DNA of 64,000 nucleotides from DASVVT01 sp036386415 (GCA_036386415.1 DASVVT010000064.1:62001-126000); one strand, 5' to 3'; positions 20,101 to 29,188 are shown, counted from the first letter of the stretch. A program made the numbers and translations. The notes: generated from the sequence alone by a model not told the origin.

Positions 20101-20288
20101 AGGTGCGTTCGATGCCGGACGAGCAGGGCGCGAGCCTCCCGGCTCTGGCGCTGACGGCTTACGCCGGAGAAGATAATCGCCAGCAGGCTCTGGAGGCAGG
20201 CTTTCAGATGCATCTCTCCAAGCCGATTGATCCGCATGCGCTCTCTGCGGCCATCGCGAGCCTGGTCAGACAAACCAATAAAGTTTAA
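17175..20288 (+). CDS. Hybrid sensor histidine kinase (DUF4118, multi-PAS, REC)
   Basis: 1037 residues. The N-terminal membrane domain with four hydrophobic helices (about 10-110) is of the KdpD/DUF4118 type (FFAAVMLSAWYGGAGPGLLA). Four or more PAS/PAC modules follow (repeated FRDISERKEAD, IARDVTARRRME, QRDVTARKQAE, ATDIDDQKRAA ends). The HisKA domain has His668 in SHELRTPLTAML, then an ATPase with DSGQGIS and GGLGLGLAIV. A C-terminal receiver has Asp962 in LISDIGMPGEDG. The kinase is membrane-anchored, with an unknown ligand sensed by PAS domains and a phosphorelay inside one chain. GGAGGGTG precedes the ATG. No output regulator is adjacent. Confidence 0.93.
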   Translation: MPQVTRSIAMRYGIALLSVVLAVILTMPLGQLASRMPFALFFAAVMLSAWYGGAGPGLLATALSLILSAYFFVPPQYSLNIGLYGAVQLGVFLMVALFINLLTAARMRAQENLHKSEQWLTTTLRSIGDAVIATDARGSVTFMNEAAQAVTGWTQDEAIGRDLKEVFRIINEGSRQEVESPVEKVIREGTVVGLANHTLLIRKDGREVPIDDSGAPIRDESGEMAGVVLVFRDISERKEADAARLRLATIVDSSGDAIIGKTLEGIITSWNAGAERIYGYTASEVVGRSVTILAPPELGDEVPHILETIRKGEGFRNLETVRQRKDGTRINVSLSISPIRDHAGHILGASTIARDVTARRRMEKALRASEERYRAFVAQSAEAIWRCELDEPISVDLSEDEQIERFYRDGYLAECNDVMAEMYGYEKAEEIIGARLGDLLDRSEPGNEAFLRAFIRSGYRLEDAESAEFNKEGEHKYFFNNLVGIIEDRALLRVWGTQRDVTARKQAEAELQASEQRYRSLADAMPQIVWTARADGYTDYYNRRWYEYTGMTPEQTEGWGWQPVLHPEDVEKSLRAWATAVQTGKIYEIEYRFRRGSDGAYRWHLARGVPMRDKHGQILKWFGTATDIDDQKRAAEERLRLLAHAEEARLRAEEANRTKDEFLATLSHELRTPLTAMLGWTRMLRTKELDETTSAHALATIERNIYAQTQLIEDLLDVSRIITGKLRLDVSPVELMPIIEAALDSVRPAAEAKEILLQTALDPLTGPVSGDAARLQQVVWNLVSNAVKFTPKGGRINVRLERVESHVEINVSDSGQGISTEFLPHVFDRFRQADSSTTRVHGGLGLGLAIVRHLVELHGGTVHAESQGTGQGSTFKVKLPVAPVRKLDAGLIEGEARDAASALDCLTALDDLYVLVVDDEHDARELLVTVLEKCGATVQAVENVSQALDTIRERRPDILISDIGMPGEDGYDLIRQVRSMPDEQGASLPALALTAYAGEDNRQQALEAGFQMHLSKPIDPHALSAAIASLVRQTNKV

Positions 20289-20715
20289 GGAACTCGCCCC
20301 ACCCGAATAAACGAAATCTCGGAAACCTGCATCATAGGGTCGCTGGACTTAAACTACACTCTTGAACCGCTCGGGTCGGTTCATCTGCTCAAGCGTTTCT
20401 GAGAGCGTGCTCGATCATACGAGGGGTCGCCCGTCAGCCTCTGCTTCCAGCTAATTGAGACTGCGGGCAAATATCCAAGGGGCACGTCAAGCGACTCTCC
20501 CCAGGCCGAACTGCTCCATAACATTAACATTATGGCTTGCGCTTAGCTCCGCTCTCTTTTGGGCGGGACACGGGGCTGATCTCTGCCCGCCCGTGCGCTT
20601 CGATCCGAAATCGAGCGTCACGGCTGGCCCACTCGAAGTGTGCCCTGCCGACAGAAGAGGAACTGATAGGCGCGACGCCGTGATGATAGATAGCTGTCCG
20701 CAATCAGCCTGCTTT
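20289..20715. other. Intergenic region, no supported gene
   Basis: About 430 bp. Only a short perfect palindrome (CCATAACATT..AATGTTATGG type, near 20515-20540) stands out. No ORF with codon bias and ribosome site, and no clear promoter. It may include a degenerate gene that I cannot recognise. Confidence 0.4.
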
Positions 20716-20900
20716 GATTTGAGATTCATGGTCTTTGATAACTCGATCCGGTAATCAGCGAAGGCAGCGAAAACCTTTCCACGAACTCACACGAAGCGGC
20801 ACGAAATGCTTGTTTGTGTCGCTTCGTGTTATGTCGTGGATCGCTCTGGCTCCACTTTTTATTACCGAATTAAGTTGTCAATGACCATAAATCTCAAATC
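20716..20900. mobile_element. R4 MITE-like element, full copy
   Basis: 185 bp with about 40-bp terminal inverted repeats: the left end starts GATTTGAGATTCATGGTC and the right end is its near-complement (GACCATAAATCTCAAATC). Inside is a second inverted repeat built on CGAACTCACACGAAGCG. No coding capacity. A partial copy in opposite orientation is at 50127-50242. Confidence 0.85.
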
Positions 20901-20962
20901 TCGGATTCATTAGCGGAGATTTCACAGGCCGGTAGCCGATAGCTGCACTGGAGGTCTGCCTT

Positions 20963-23900
20963 ATGTCACGCCGATGGCTCTTTGTTCTCATCTCGTTAAC
21001 GCTTCCGCTCTTCATCCTTCCATACTCAGCCGCCACGGGCGGCTTACGCGTCAACGAAGCGACAACCAGGATGCTGCTTCGCGAAGACCTTGTTCATCTC
21101 GCTGTGGAGAACACTGCGGGGCGCGAGGTCGCGGCGCACGTCCGGCTCGAGTTGCTTGATCCCGCTAACAATGTGCTCGCCTCAGCCGAGAGCGACGAGA
21201 CGATTCCATTGGGGTCTACCACCCTCGTCATGCCGCTCAGACTGCTGCCGCCGAAAGCAGGTGTCACCATGGCAGGGGCGGATCAGGTATTGTGGTATCG
21301 TCTGCGCTACCGCGTCTCGCCCAACACATCCACCGACCGCGCGATCAACACAGTCGAGAGCATCATCGCCCTGTCGGAGATTACGCCGGACATCTTTGAT
21401 CTACAGGTCGCCGCGCCCGAGCATGCGCGCGAGGGCACGCTGTGTCGCCTGCACGTGCGCGCCGTGCATCCCGTCTCGTCGCGTCCCGTCCGGGATGTGA
21501 GCGTCGCGGGCGAGATCAAGTTCGAAGACGAGCAGAAGGGCGGCATGCTTAAAGCGACCGGCAGAACCGATGCGGAAGGTTACGCTACGCTCGACTTCAA
21601 TCTGCCGCGCCACATCAAAGACGAGAGCGGCGATATCAAAATCACGGGGACGCTTGGCGACCTCATGCAGGAGACTAACCATGAGATAGATGTGGATCAT
21701 TCGGCGCGCATCCTGCTCAATACGGACAAGCCGCTTTATCAGCCCGGGCAGGTCATGCACGTGCGCGCTCTCATCTTCGACACCTCCAGGCGCGCGATGC
21801 CGGATGCTGCCGCCCAGCTTAAGATTTCCGATGAAGAAGGTGAGACCGTTTTTCGCCAACACCTCAAGACCTCGCGCTTCGGCATCGCAAGCTCCGACTG
21901 GACGATACCTCCAGGCGCGCGTCTCGGCAATTACACCGTCTCAATCGAGATGAACGAGGGCGCGTACGACAACGCGGCGCGTGCTTCCGTGAAGATCAGT
22001 CGTTACGAGCTGCCGAACTTCGCCGTCCTCGTCCAGCCGGATCGTGAATATTACCTGCCCGGCCAGGCGGCCAAAGTAGAAGTGCGCGCCGATTACCTGT
22101 TCGGCGAGCCCGTCAAACGCGGCCATGTGCGCGTGGTGCGCGAAACGCAGCGGCGTTGGAGCTTCAGTACGCAGAAATGGGAGACCGAAGAGGGCGAAGA
22201 GGTCGCAGGCGACCTCAACGAAGAGGGGCGCTTTGTCGCGCATATTGATCTGGAAGAGGAGCAGAAGGGGTTTACAGGATCGGGCGATGACCGCTATCGC
22301 GATCTCACCTACGCCGCTTACCTGACAGACCCGACGACCAATCGCACCGAGCAGCGGCGCTTCGACCTGCGGCTGACCAAAGAAGCCATACACATTTACG
22401 TCGGCGAAACCAATCACGATCAGGCGGAAGGCTTGCCGCTTCAGTTCTATCTCTCGACCTTCTACGCGGACGGCACTCCTGCGTCATGTGAAGTGGCGAT
22501 CAGCGACGCCGCTTCCGCCTCCGCCGAAGACTCTCATCACGGCGGGAGGACGCGCCGCGAGCCGCCTTTGCAGAAGGTGACGACGAACCGCTTTGGCGTC
22601 GCCAGGGTGAAAGGCGCTGTCGTAGGTCGGGTGGAAGGTGAGAGCCGCACGATGACCTTGATCCTTGCGGCGCGCGACCGCAAGGGGAAGAGTGGACGCC
22701 GTCAAGAGACATTCGACATCAGCCGGAAAACAATAATTCGCGTCGAGACGGATCGGACGCTCTATCGCGCGGGCGATACTCTTCAGGCGCGAATCAGCGC
22801 TAACCGCCCGGACCTCACGGTCATCGTTGACGTGTCGCGCGATCTTCAAGTTGTCCGCTCCGAAGTTGTCCGTCTCACAGACGGTCAGGCTTTTGTCACC
22901 CTGCCTTACAATTCGGATTTCAGGGATAGGCTGACGATTGCTGCCTCAGCCGAGGAAGCACAGCCTCGCGGGAGCTACTATCCGAGCTACGTCACCGGGC
23001 ATCGCACAGTGCTCTACCCGCGCGACCGCGAGCTGAAGCTCGACGTGCAGATGAGCCAGGACACCTATCGACCGGGCGAAGAGGGGAGCGCAGACTTGAC
23101 TGTGCGCACGCCGGATGGCCGGGCGGTCGAAAGCGCGCTCGGCATAGTCGTCCTCGATAAAGCCGTTGAAGAACGCGCGCGGACGAATCAGGAGTTCGGC
23201 GCTTACGGTTTTTACAACAACTTTCACGGCTTCATGTACGGCTACGACAACCTGTCGGGCATCACGCACAGGGAGCTTGAACGAATAGACTTCCATCACG
23301 GCGTCCCCGAAGGAGTTGACCTGGCTGCCGAGGTGATGCTCCAGAACGCAGGGCGAGCCTATGGCTTGAATCTCTCCGGCACAAGAGGTGAGTACACGAA
23401 TAATGAGCGCGAAGTCTTTCGCCCGCTCACCTCGACGCAGCTTCTGCCCATTAACAGCGTGCTCGACATGGATTATCTCAAGACCGCTCAATATCCGGTT
23501 GACGCGCAAGCTTTGCGCCGCGTGCTCTCTTCATACGGCATCAACTTTGACGCGGTGCTTGATCCCTGGGGCACGACGTACCGCGCCGCGTTCTCTTTAG
23601 ACCGGTCGTGGGACGTGGTCGAGATAATCAGCGCCGGGCCGGACAAGCGTTTCGATACGAGGGACGATTTTCCAGTCTCCAGAGTAACCCGTCCCTATTT
23701 TCTCAAGACGGGCGAGAAGATCAGTCGCATCGTCGCGGAGTATCACGAGCGCACGGGCAAATACATCCGCGATGCCCGTACGCTCAAAGATGAGCTGCGG
23801 CGCGCGGGGCTCGACTTCGACGCTTTGCGAGATCGTTGGGGCAGACCTTACAGGCTCGACTTCGGCGTCATCAACACCTTCTTTTCCGTCAACATCAAGA

Positions 23901-26900
23901 GCGGCGGCCCCGACCGGCTCTTTGACACTTCCCAGACTGACGCGACGGACGATTTTTCAATCTGGACGACGTGGAGCAGTTACATTTCAGATACGATTAT
24001 CCGCATGAACGTGGCGCTCGCCGCCTATGCGAAAGCGACCGCTCGCTTCCCGTCAAAAGAGGCGGAGCTGCGCGATGCATTGCGCGGGTCGGGCGTCGAA
24101 TGGGAGAGCTTGCGCGATGCGTGGGGACACCCTTACTACATAGACTACAGGACAGAGGTGCGCTCTGTTGGCCGCGATGTACCCGTTGGCCGTACACAAG
24201 ATGAAGGGAAGAATGATCCAGAGCGCACGCCGAAGGTCGTACCCAACACGCGGCAGGTCTCCAGTCTCAAGCTGTTAAGCTCAGGCCCGGACGGCAGGCG
24301 CGGCACGTATGACGATTTCCTCGCCGCTGCCTTTCTGAGCACCAACTACGAGCAGGGCGAGCGCAATCAAAAACAGCAATTCTCAGCTTCCGACTCTTAT
24401 TCGGGGGAGACCGGGTCGGTCATCGGACGGGCGCTCGACCCCTCTGGCGCAGCCGTTGCCGGGGCGAGAGTGACAATCACCGACATCAATAGTGCGGAGA
24501 TGGTGATCTTGACCAATGACGAAGGGGACTTTCATGCGTTGAATCTTGCGCCCGGCCTTTACACTGTGAGGGTTGAGCAGGCTGGCTTCAAGACCATCAT
24601 CGTTCAGAACGTCGAAGTGCTCCCGCACAGGGCGAACAACATTATAGCTAATCTTGAGGTCGGCGGAATCAGCGAGACTGTCGTCGTCACGGACGTGGCG
24701 CAGATCGACCAGTCGAGCACGGCTGTCTCGTCAAACCTGAACGACCAGCTCTACTTCGCGCAGCGCGAGCTCCAGGTGAAAACCAGCGGCTTTGAGCCGC
24801 ACTACGGCCAGGCGCGGGGCGGTATCGTGAACATCATCACGAGATCGGGCGGTGAAGAGGAAGGCGCTGCTGCCGGTCAGTCTCAAATGTCTACGCCGCG
24901 CCTGCGCGAATATTTCCCCGAGACTCTCGTCTGGCAGCCCGCGCTCGAAACGGATGTGGAAGGGCATGCGCGGCTGAGCTTCAAACTCGCGGACAACATC
25001 ACGACCTGGAAAATGTCTGTCATCGGCTCAACCCTCGACGGCGAAGTCGGCATGGCCGAGACGGAGTTTCGCGCCTTCCAGCCCTTCTTCGTCGAGCACA
25101 ATCCGCCGCGCGTGCTCACCGAAGGCGACGAGATTGAGCTGCCGGTAGTGCTTCGCAATTACCTGGAAAAGGCGCAGACGGTCGAGCTGGAGATCAAGCC
25201 TGAGGGCTGGTTTACGCTGCTCGGCGCAAGCGAGAAGCACGCTGTAGAGGTTGCGGCGCGCGATGCCGCGCGCGAGACGTTCCGCTTTCGCGCCATCTCG
25301 ATGGTGGACGACGGCAGGCAGCGCATCACGGCCTCCGCAGAGGAGGCCAACGACGCCATAGAGAAGCCCGTCAGCGTCCATCCGGACGGCCAGGAGATAG
25401 CGCTGACGGACAGTAGAATCCTGACGGACGAAGCGGCGCTCGAAGCCGACATCCCGGAGGCCGCCATAGTTGGCGCGACGCGCGCCGAGCTGAAGATCTA
25501 TCCGAATCTGATGGCGCACGTCGTCGAGAGCATCGAAGGCATCATCAAGCGTCCGTACGGCTGCGGCGAGCAGACCATCTCTTCCACCTATCCGAGCCTG
25601 CTGGTGCTTCAGGCTTACAAGCGCATGGGCGGCGCGACTCCTCCGACGCTGGCCCAGCGCTACACGCTTGCGGGCTACGAACGCCTTCTCAACTACCGCG
25701 CCGAGAGCGGGGGCTTCTCCTACTGGGGCGGTAAGAACGAAGCCGACCTGGCGCTCACGGCCTACGCTCTGAGATTTCTTAACGATGCCAGAGGGTTCGT
25801 TGCGGTTGACGAGGAGGTGATTGAAGAAGCGCGCCGCTGGCTCGTCAAGCAGCAGAGCGCAGATGGCAGTTGGGCTGGAGAGGGTTCGCACGGGATTGCC
25901 AACGGCGGAGGCGAGGCCTCACTCACCTCCTTCATCGCACACGTGCTGGCGATGATCGATGAAAGGGGTGCGAACGATGATGCGGGCGCTCAGTCGAAAC
26001 CCGACTCTCCTCTGGCGCGCGCCTTCGCTTACCTGTCGAGCCGCGTGAATGAGACGAACGACCCGTACCTGCTCGCCACCTACGCGCTCTCAGCGCTTAA
26101 TACAGGTCGAAGGATGGAAGCGAGCCGCGCGCTCACGAAGCTGCGCGCTCTCGCCAAAAGTGAAGGCGAAGTGAATTACTGGACGGTTGAGACCAGTACG
26201 CCCTTCTACGGTTGGGGACTAGCCGGGCGGATCGAAACGACAGCGCTTGCGGTTCAAGCACTGGCGCGCAGCCGTCAGACGGAGCGACCGCCAGTTAAAG
26301 AGGGTGGTGCGCGGCAGGCGATTGAGAGCAGCGCGGCGCAGGACGAGCGTTTGATCGCGCGTGGTCTGGCCTTTCTGCTTCGCAACAAGGATCGCTACGG
26401 CGTGTGGCTTTCGACACAGGCGACCATCAATGTGTTGAACGCGCTGATCGCGACGACCGGCACGGGCGAGGGTAAAGGCTTGGGCGCACAGGTTGAGGTC
26501 AGCGTCAACGGGCGGCCAGCCGGATCCGTCAAGATGAAACAGGGCGACCTGTTTGAGAGCCCGCGCTCGGTGGATATTTCCAGATTCATCTCTGCGGGAC
26601 GCAACCGCGTAGAGCTACGCCGCTCTTCCGGCTCTCCGCAGGCGACCGTTCAACTGGTCGCGACCTACTGGATGCCCTGGGCTACACAGGGAGCGGGCGG
26701 CGACTCAAGCCTCGGCCATGCGCCGGGCAACGCTGCTCTGCGCCTCAAGGTGGCGTTTGATAAAACGGAAGCCAGGGTGCGCGATGAGGTAACGTGCAGA
26801 GTCACAGCCTCACGCGTCGGCGCTGGCGGATACGGGATGCTGCTGGCAGAGATCGGGCTGCCGCCGGGGGCGGACGTGGATCGCGCCTCGCTCGAAAAGG

Positions 26901-27115
26901 GCATGCGCGACCCCAACTGGAGCTTCAGCCGCTACGACATCCTGCCGGATCGTCTCGTCGTCTATCTCTGGCCGCGCACGGGCGGAACCAGCTTCGAGTT
27001 CAAATTCCGTCCACGCTACGGGCTCGCGGCACAGACAGCTCCGTCCGTGCTCTATGATTATTACAACCCGGACGCGAGAACGACGGTCGCGCCGGTAAAG
27101 TTCACGGTGCGATAA
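20963..27115 (+). CDS. Alpha-2-macroglobulin family protein with unusual bait-region insert
   Basis: 2050 residues. Signal peptide 1-25 without a lipobox, so probably periplasmic or secreted. Beta-rich macroglobulin domains occupy about 40-840 (DKPLYQPGQVMHVRALIF is the MG signature). Insert 840-1300: three pseudopilin-like repeats (DPWG at 867, DRWG at 957, DAWG at 1052, each followed by an S-x-GPD motif), a carboxypeptidase-regulatory fold (about 1150-1225) and an Oar-type TonB plug segment (ISETVVVTD to GGIVNIITRSG). The A2M core resumes at about 1314 (FPETLVWQPALETD) and the thioester CGEQ is at 1534-1537, then the alpha-alpha toroid. Bacterial A2Ms trap proteases through a bait region and thioester. 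GGAGG precedes the ATG. Confidence 0.9.
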   Translation: MSRRWLFVLISLTLPLFILPYSAATGGLRVNEATTRMLLREDLVHLAVENTAGREVAAHVRLELLDPANNVLASAESDETIPLGSTTLVMPLRLLPPKAGVTMAGADQVLWYRLRYRVSPNTSTDRAINTVESIIALSEITPDIFDLQVAAPEHAREGTLCRLHVRAVHPVSSRPVRDVSVAGEIKFEDEQKGGMLKATGRTDAEGYATLDFNLPRHIKDESGDIKITGTLGDLMQETNHEIDVDHSARILLNTDKPLYQPGQVMHVRALIFDTSRRAMPDAAAQLKISDEEGETVFRQHLKTSRFGIASSDWTIPPGARLGNYTVSIEMNEGAYDNAARASVKISRYELPNFAVLVQPDREYYLPGQAAKVEVRADYLFGEPVKRGHVRVVRETQRRWSFSTQKWETEEGEEVAGDLNEEGRFVAHIDLEEEQKGFTGSGDDRYRDLTYAAYLTDPTTNRTEQRRFDLRLTKEAIHIYVGETNHDQAEGLPLQFYLSTFYADGTPASCEVAISDAASASAEDSHHGGRTRREPPLQKVTTNRFGVARVKGAVVGRVEGESRTMTLILAARDRKGKSGRRQETFDISRKTIIRVETDRTLYRAGDTLQARISANRPDLTVIVDVSRDLQVVRSEVVRLTDGQAFVTLPYNSDFRDRLTIAASAEEAQPRGSYYPSYVTGHRTVLYPRDRELKLDVQMSQDTYRPGEEGSADLTVRTPDGRAVESALGIVVLDKAVEERARTNQEFGAYGFYNNFHGFMYGYDNLSGITHRELERIDFHHGVPEGVDLAAEVMLQNAGRAYGLNLSGTRGEYTNNEREVFRPLTSTQLLPINSVLDMDYLKTAQYPVDAQALRRVLSSYGINFDAVLDPWGTTYRAAFSLDRSWDVVEIISAGPDKRFDTRDDFPVSRVTRPYFLKTGEKISRIVAEYHERTGKYIRDARTLKDELRRAGLDFDALRDRWGRPYRLDFGVINTFFSVNIKSGGPDRLFDTSQTDATDDFSIWTTWSSYISDTIIRMNVALAAYAKATARFPSKEAELRDALRGSGVEWESLRDAWGHPYYIDYRTEVRSVGRDVPVGRTQDEGKNDPERTPKVVPNTRQVSSLKLLSSGPDGRRGTYDDFLAAAFLSTNYEQGERNQKQQFSASDSYSGETGSVIGRALDPSGAAVAGARVTITDINSAEMVILTNDEGDFHALNLAPGLYTVRVEQAGFKTIIVQNVEVLPHRANNIIANLEVGGISETVVVTDVAQIDQSSTAVSSNLNDQLYFAQRELQVKTSGFEPHYGQARGGIVNIITRSGGEEEGAAAGQSQMSTPRLREYFPETLVWQPALETDVEGHARLSFKLADNITTWKMSVIGSTLDGEVGMAETEFRAFQPFFVEHNPPRVLTEGDEIELPVVLRNYLEKAQTVELEIKPEGWFTLLGASEKHAVEVAARDAARETFRFRAISMVDDGRQRITASAEEANDAIEKPVSVHPDGQEIALTDSRILTDEAALEADIPEAAIVGATRAELKIYPNLMAHVVESIEGIIKRPYGCGEQTISSTYPSLLVLQAYKRMGGATPPTLAQRYTLAGYERLLNYRAESGGFSYWGGKNEADLALTAYALRFLNDARGFVAVDEEVIEEARRWLVKQQSADGSWAGEGSHGIANGGGEASLTSFIAHVLAMIDERGANDDAGAQSKPDSPLARAFAYLSSRVNETNDPYLLATYALSALNTGRRMEASRALTKLRALAKSEGEVNYWTVETSTPFYGWGLAGRIETTALAVQALARSRQTERPPVKEGGARQAIESSAAQDERLIARGLAFLLRNKDRYGVWLSTQATINVLNALIATTGTGEGKGLGAQVEVSVNGRPAGSVKMKQGDLFESPRSVDISRFISAGRNRVELRRSSGSPQATVQLVATYWMPWATQGAGGDSSLGHAPGNAALRLKVAFDKTEARVRDEVTCRVTASRVGAGGYGMLLAEIGLPPGADVDRASLEKGMRDPNWSFSRYDILPDRLVVYLWPRTGGTSFEFKFRPRYGLAAQTAPSVLYDYYNPDARTTVAPVKFTVR

Positions 27116-27203
27116 CGCAGAATGCGGAATGCGGATTGCGGATTTGAAGAACAGTCGCCGCTGCTTTTCAATCCGCAATCCGCAATCCGCATTCCGCATT
27201 ATC
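27111..27203. repeat. Palindrome filling the gap between two convergent stop codons
   Basis: Arms built on GCGGAATGCGGATTGCGGA and complement, with a short centre. The left arm contains the A2M stop codon, and the right arm ends one base before the stop of the gene on the other strand (27204). Position and pairing suit a bidirectional terminator. I named it R6 in the findings. Confidence 0.85.
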
Positions 27204-28292
27204 TTATGGCTTCTTCTGCTCTTCCGGGGTCTCTTCCTCGACGAAATCATCTTCGATGATCTTCACCTCTGAGCCGAACTTCTGGTAGTTGCGGAAGCGA
27301 ATCTCGTTGCGATCCTGGTAGACACGATCATTGATGTTGTAGGTCGCGACGACATCGGATTGGACGGGCAGCAGGTACTGGCGCTCGGCGATGGTGACCC
27401 AGTCATAATCGACCAGCCAGCTCACCTCTGTGATGGGGAAGTCCGGCTGCACCTCGACGGCTATCTCTTCGAGGCGCAGCACGCGGTTGGTCTCGCGGTC
27501 TACCCAGACGCGGCCACGGCTGCCCGTAATCACTCTGCGGTTCCTGTAAAGCAGGCTCAGGGGAGCAAATTCCTTCGAGACTGTGTATTCGTAGACGACG
27601 GTGCGACGGTTTCTTAGCGTGTCCGTGTCGATGGCACGAAACGAAGTCTGGCTCTTCTCGGAGAAGATTTTAGAGAGCATGGTCACAAACTCGCCCGCCG
27701 AGATAGAGCCGCCGATCTGCTCCGGCGTATAGCTGCGCTCGCCAGGCGGCTGCCCGTTGACGGCCAGGAGCTTGTACTCCTCGCCCGCGTTCGCCCTGTA
27801 GCCGACGGAGAAACTCAGATGATCCAGCACCCTCCAGTTCTGAGTCTTACCCAGAGCGTTTGAGCGCGTCACCAGCTCCTTGACCATGAAGTCGGGCATG
27901 GCTTCTGCGGCGGCGAGCGTGACCGTGCGCGTTCTTTCCAGAAGCTCGCGCGCCTCCGCTTCCGATGGCAGGGTCGCGGCGCCCGGGTTAACCCTTCGCC
28001 GCTCCGCCTCCTCCAGCGTCCGGCGCAGCAGCGCATCGTTGCCGCTCTTGGTCGCCACGACGCGCAGCAATCCGTCCGTCAGCGGAAAGCCGATGCCGCG
28101 CCGCCGAATCTCTTTGACAATCTCCTCACGCAGCGCAGGGTTTTTCGGAAGCTGGTAGACGAGACGAACTATCTCCTGGCTGGTCAGCGGGGCATCGTTC
28201 GATTGGGCGTGCGCTCTGAAAGAGAGAGAACAGAGAAGCAGCGGGATATAGAGCAACGCACTGAGGCGTAGTTGCAGATTTCGATTACACAT
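27204..28292 (-). CDS. Secreted protein of unknown function
   Basis: 362 residues. Signal peptide at about 1-29 (ends FRAHAQ). An N-terminal helical part has SQEIVRLVYQLPKNPALREEIVKEI, followed by a long domain, beta-rich at the C-terminal end, with YEYTVSKEFAPLSLLYRNRR and GRVWVDRETNRVLRLEEIAV, a pattern seen in outer-membrane lipoprotein-sorting-like (LolA-type) folds, although I do not claim the family. The tail is acidic then basic (EEETPEEQKKP). It starts 5 nt after the regulatory-domain gene, so the two are probably co-transcribed. Confidence 0.75.
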   Translation of the reverse strand: MCNRNLQLRLSALLYIPLLLCSLSFRAHAQSNDAPLTSQEIVRLVYQLPKNPALREEIVKEIRRRGIGFPLTDGLLRVVATKSGNDALLRRTLEEAERRRVNPGAATLPSEAEARELLERTRTVTLAAAEAMPDFMVKELVTRSNALGKTQNWRVLDHLSFSVGYRANAGEEYKLLAVNGQPPGERSYTPEQIGGSISAGEFVTMLSKIFSEKSQTSFRAIDTDTLRNRRTVVYEYTVSKEFAPLSLLYRNRRVITGSRGRVWVDRETNRVLRLEEIAVEVQPDFPITEVSWLVDYDWVTIAERQYLLPVQSDVVATYNINDRVYQDRNEIRFRNYQKFGSEVKIIEDDFVEEETPEEQKKP

Positions 28293-28297
28293 AAAGG

Positions 28298-29095
28298 CTA
28301 TTCGGGGAGGGGCAGATGTCTGGCTGCATCGTCCGTGATCCTCGTTGTCACAGACGTGGTTGAAGTGTCTATGGGCGGCACATCCAATAATATTATTCCT
28401 ATCGTGCCGCCGCCTGCTGCCTCTGTGATGTCCAAGTTTACTTTGACGATTGTCGCCTCATCCGGCTTGACAGTGATTCGCTCGATCATAGTGGTCTTAA
28501 AGCCTGACAGCTCGACTTTGAGAGTATAAGAGCCAGCTTCAAGTAAAGGAAACTGAAAACTCCCTTCCTCCGTGGATGTGCTTATCTGTTCGGCTTTGCT
28601 CTCGTCGTTGATGAGTGTGACTTTAGTCCCGGGGATGGTCGCGCCAGCCGGGTCAAAGACTGTCCCTAAGATAGATGCACGACCGTCCTGCGATTCGGCG
28701 CGCGTCCTCTCGATCTTAACCGGCAAGCTGCCGGAACCCTGCATGCACTCTCTGGCAGGAGTTTGACCGAAGATATTCATGCAAAGCCCCATCATGGCGG
28801 TGAACGTCGCACCGGCGATGCGCGAGACGCGACGCCTCAAGGCTCGCAAGCCGACAGGGCAGTCACGAGTTAAGATCGTGCCGTCAGCGCGCCTGTATAG
28901 CTTGGCGCACAGACGCCCTTCCGTCGTCGCAATCAGCGCCTCGGCCTGCTTTCGGGTCATCTCTGAGATGTTATAAACATTCAAATTACACTGGTTGCAG
29001 AAACGCACGCGGTCATCGCCAGCCATCCGCTCCCAGCCAACCGAACAGGGAGAAGCGATACGCATGCGCTCAAGAGGGTCGGAGTTTCCAGTCAT
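28298..29095 (-). CDS. Cys-rich protein with carboxypeptidase-regulatory domain and truncated plug
   Basis: 265 residues. N-terminal Cys-containing module: SPCSVGWERM, FCNQCNLNVYNIS, GRLCAKLYRRADGTILTRDC. A short hydrophobic helix follows (ATFTAMMGLCMNIFG). Residues about 140-220 form a carboxypeptidase-regulatory beta sandwich (ILGTVFDPAGATIPGTKVTL, GSYTLKVELSGFKT). The last 25 residues (IDTSTTSVTTRITDDAARHL-PLPE) match the start of an Oar-type TonB plug, then stop. It may be a membrane-anchored fragment of a receptor-like protein. Leads a two-gene operon with the 27204-28292 gene. Confidence 0.75.
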   Translation of the reverse strand: MTGNSDPLERMRIASPCSVGWERMAGDDRVRFCNQCNLNVYNISEMTRKQAEALIATTEGRLCAKLYRRADGTILTRDCPVGLRALRRRVSRIAGATFTAMMGLCMNIFGQTPARECMQGSGSLPVKIERTRAESQDGRASILGTVFDPAGATIPGTKVTLINDESKAEQISTSTEEGSFQFPLLEAGSYTLKVELSGFKTTMIERITVKPDEATIVKVNLDITEAAGGGTIGIILLDVPPIDTSTTSVTTRITDDAARHLPLPE

Positions 29096-29188
29096 AGAAG
29101 TTGATCTAAAACCGAATCGTTCAAGACGTGCTTTGATGCCACCTCGTTCGATACTTTAAGGACAGCGTGCGGTTGCCTGATGAGAAAT

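Noticed and set aside
25028..25891. A 287-residue minus-strand frame across the thioester domain
   Set aside because: Opposite the A2M core; no recognisable domain.
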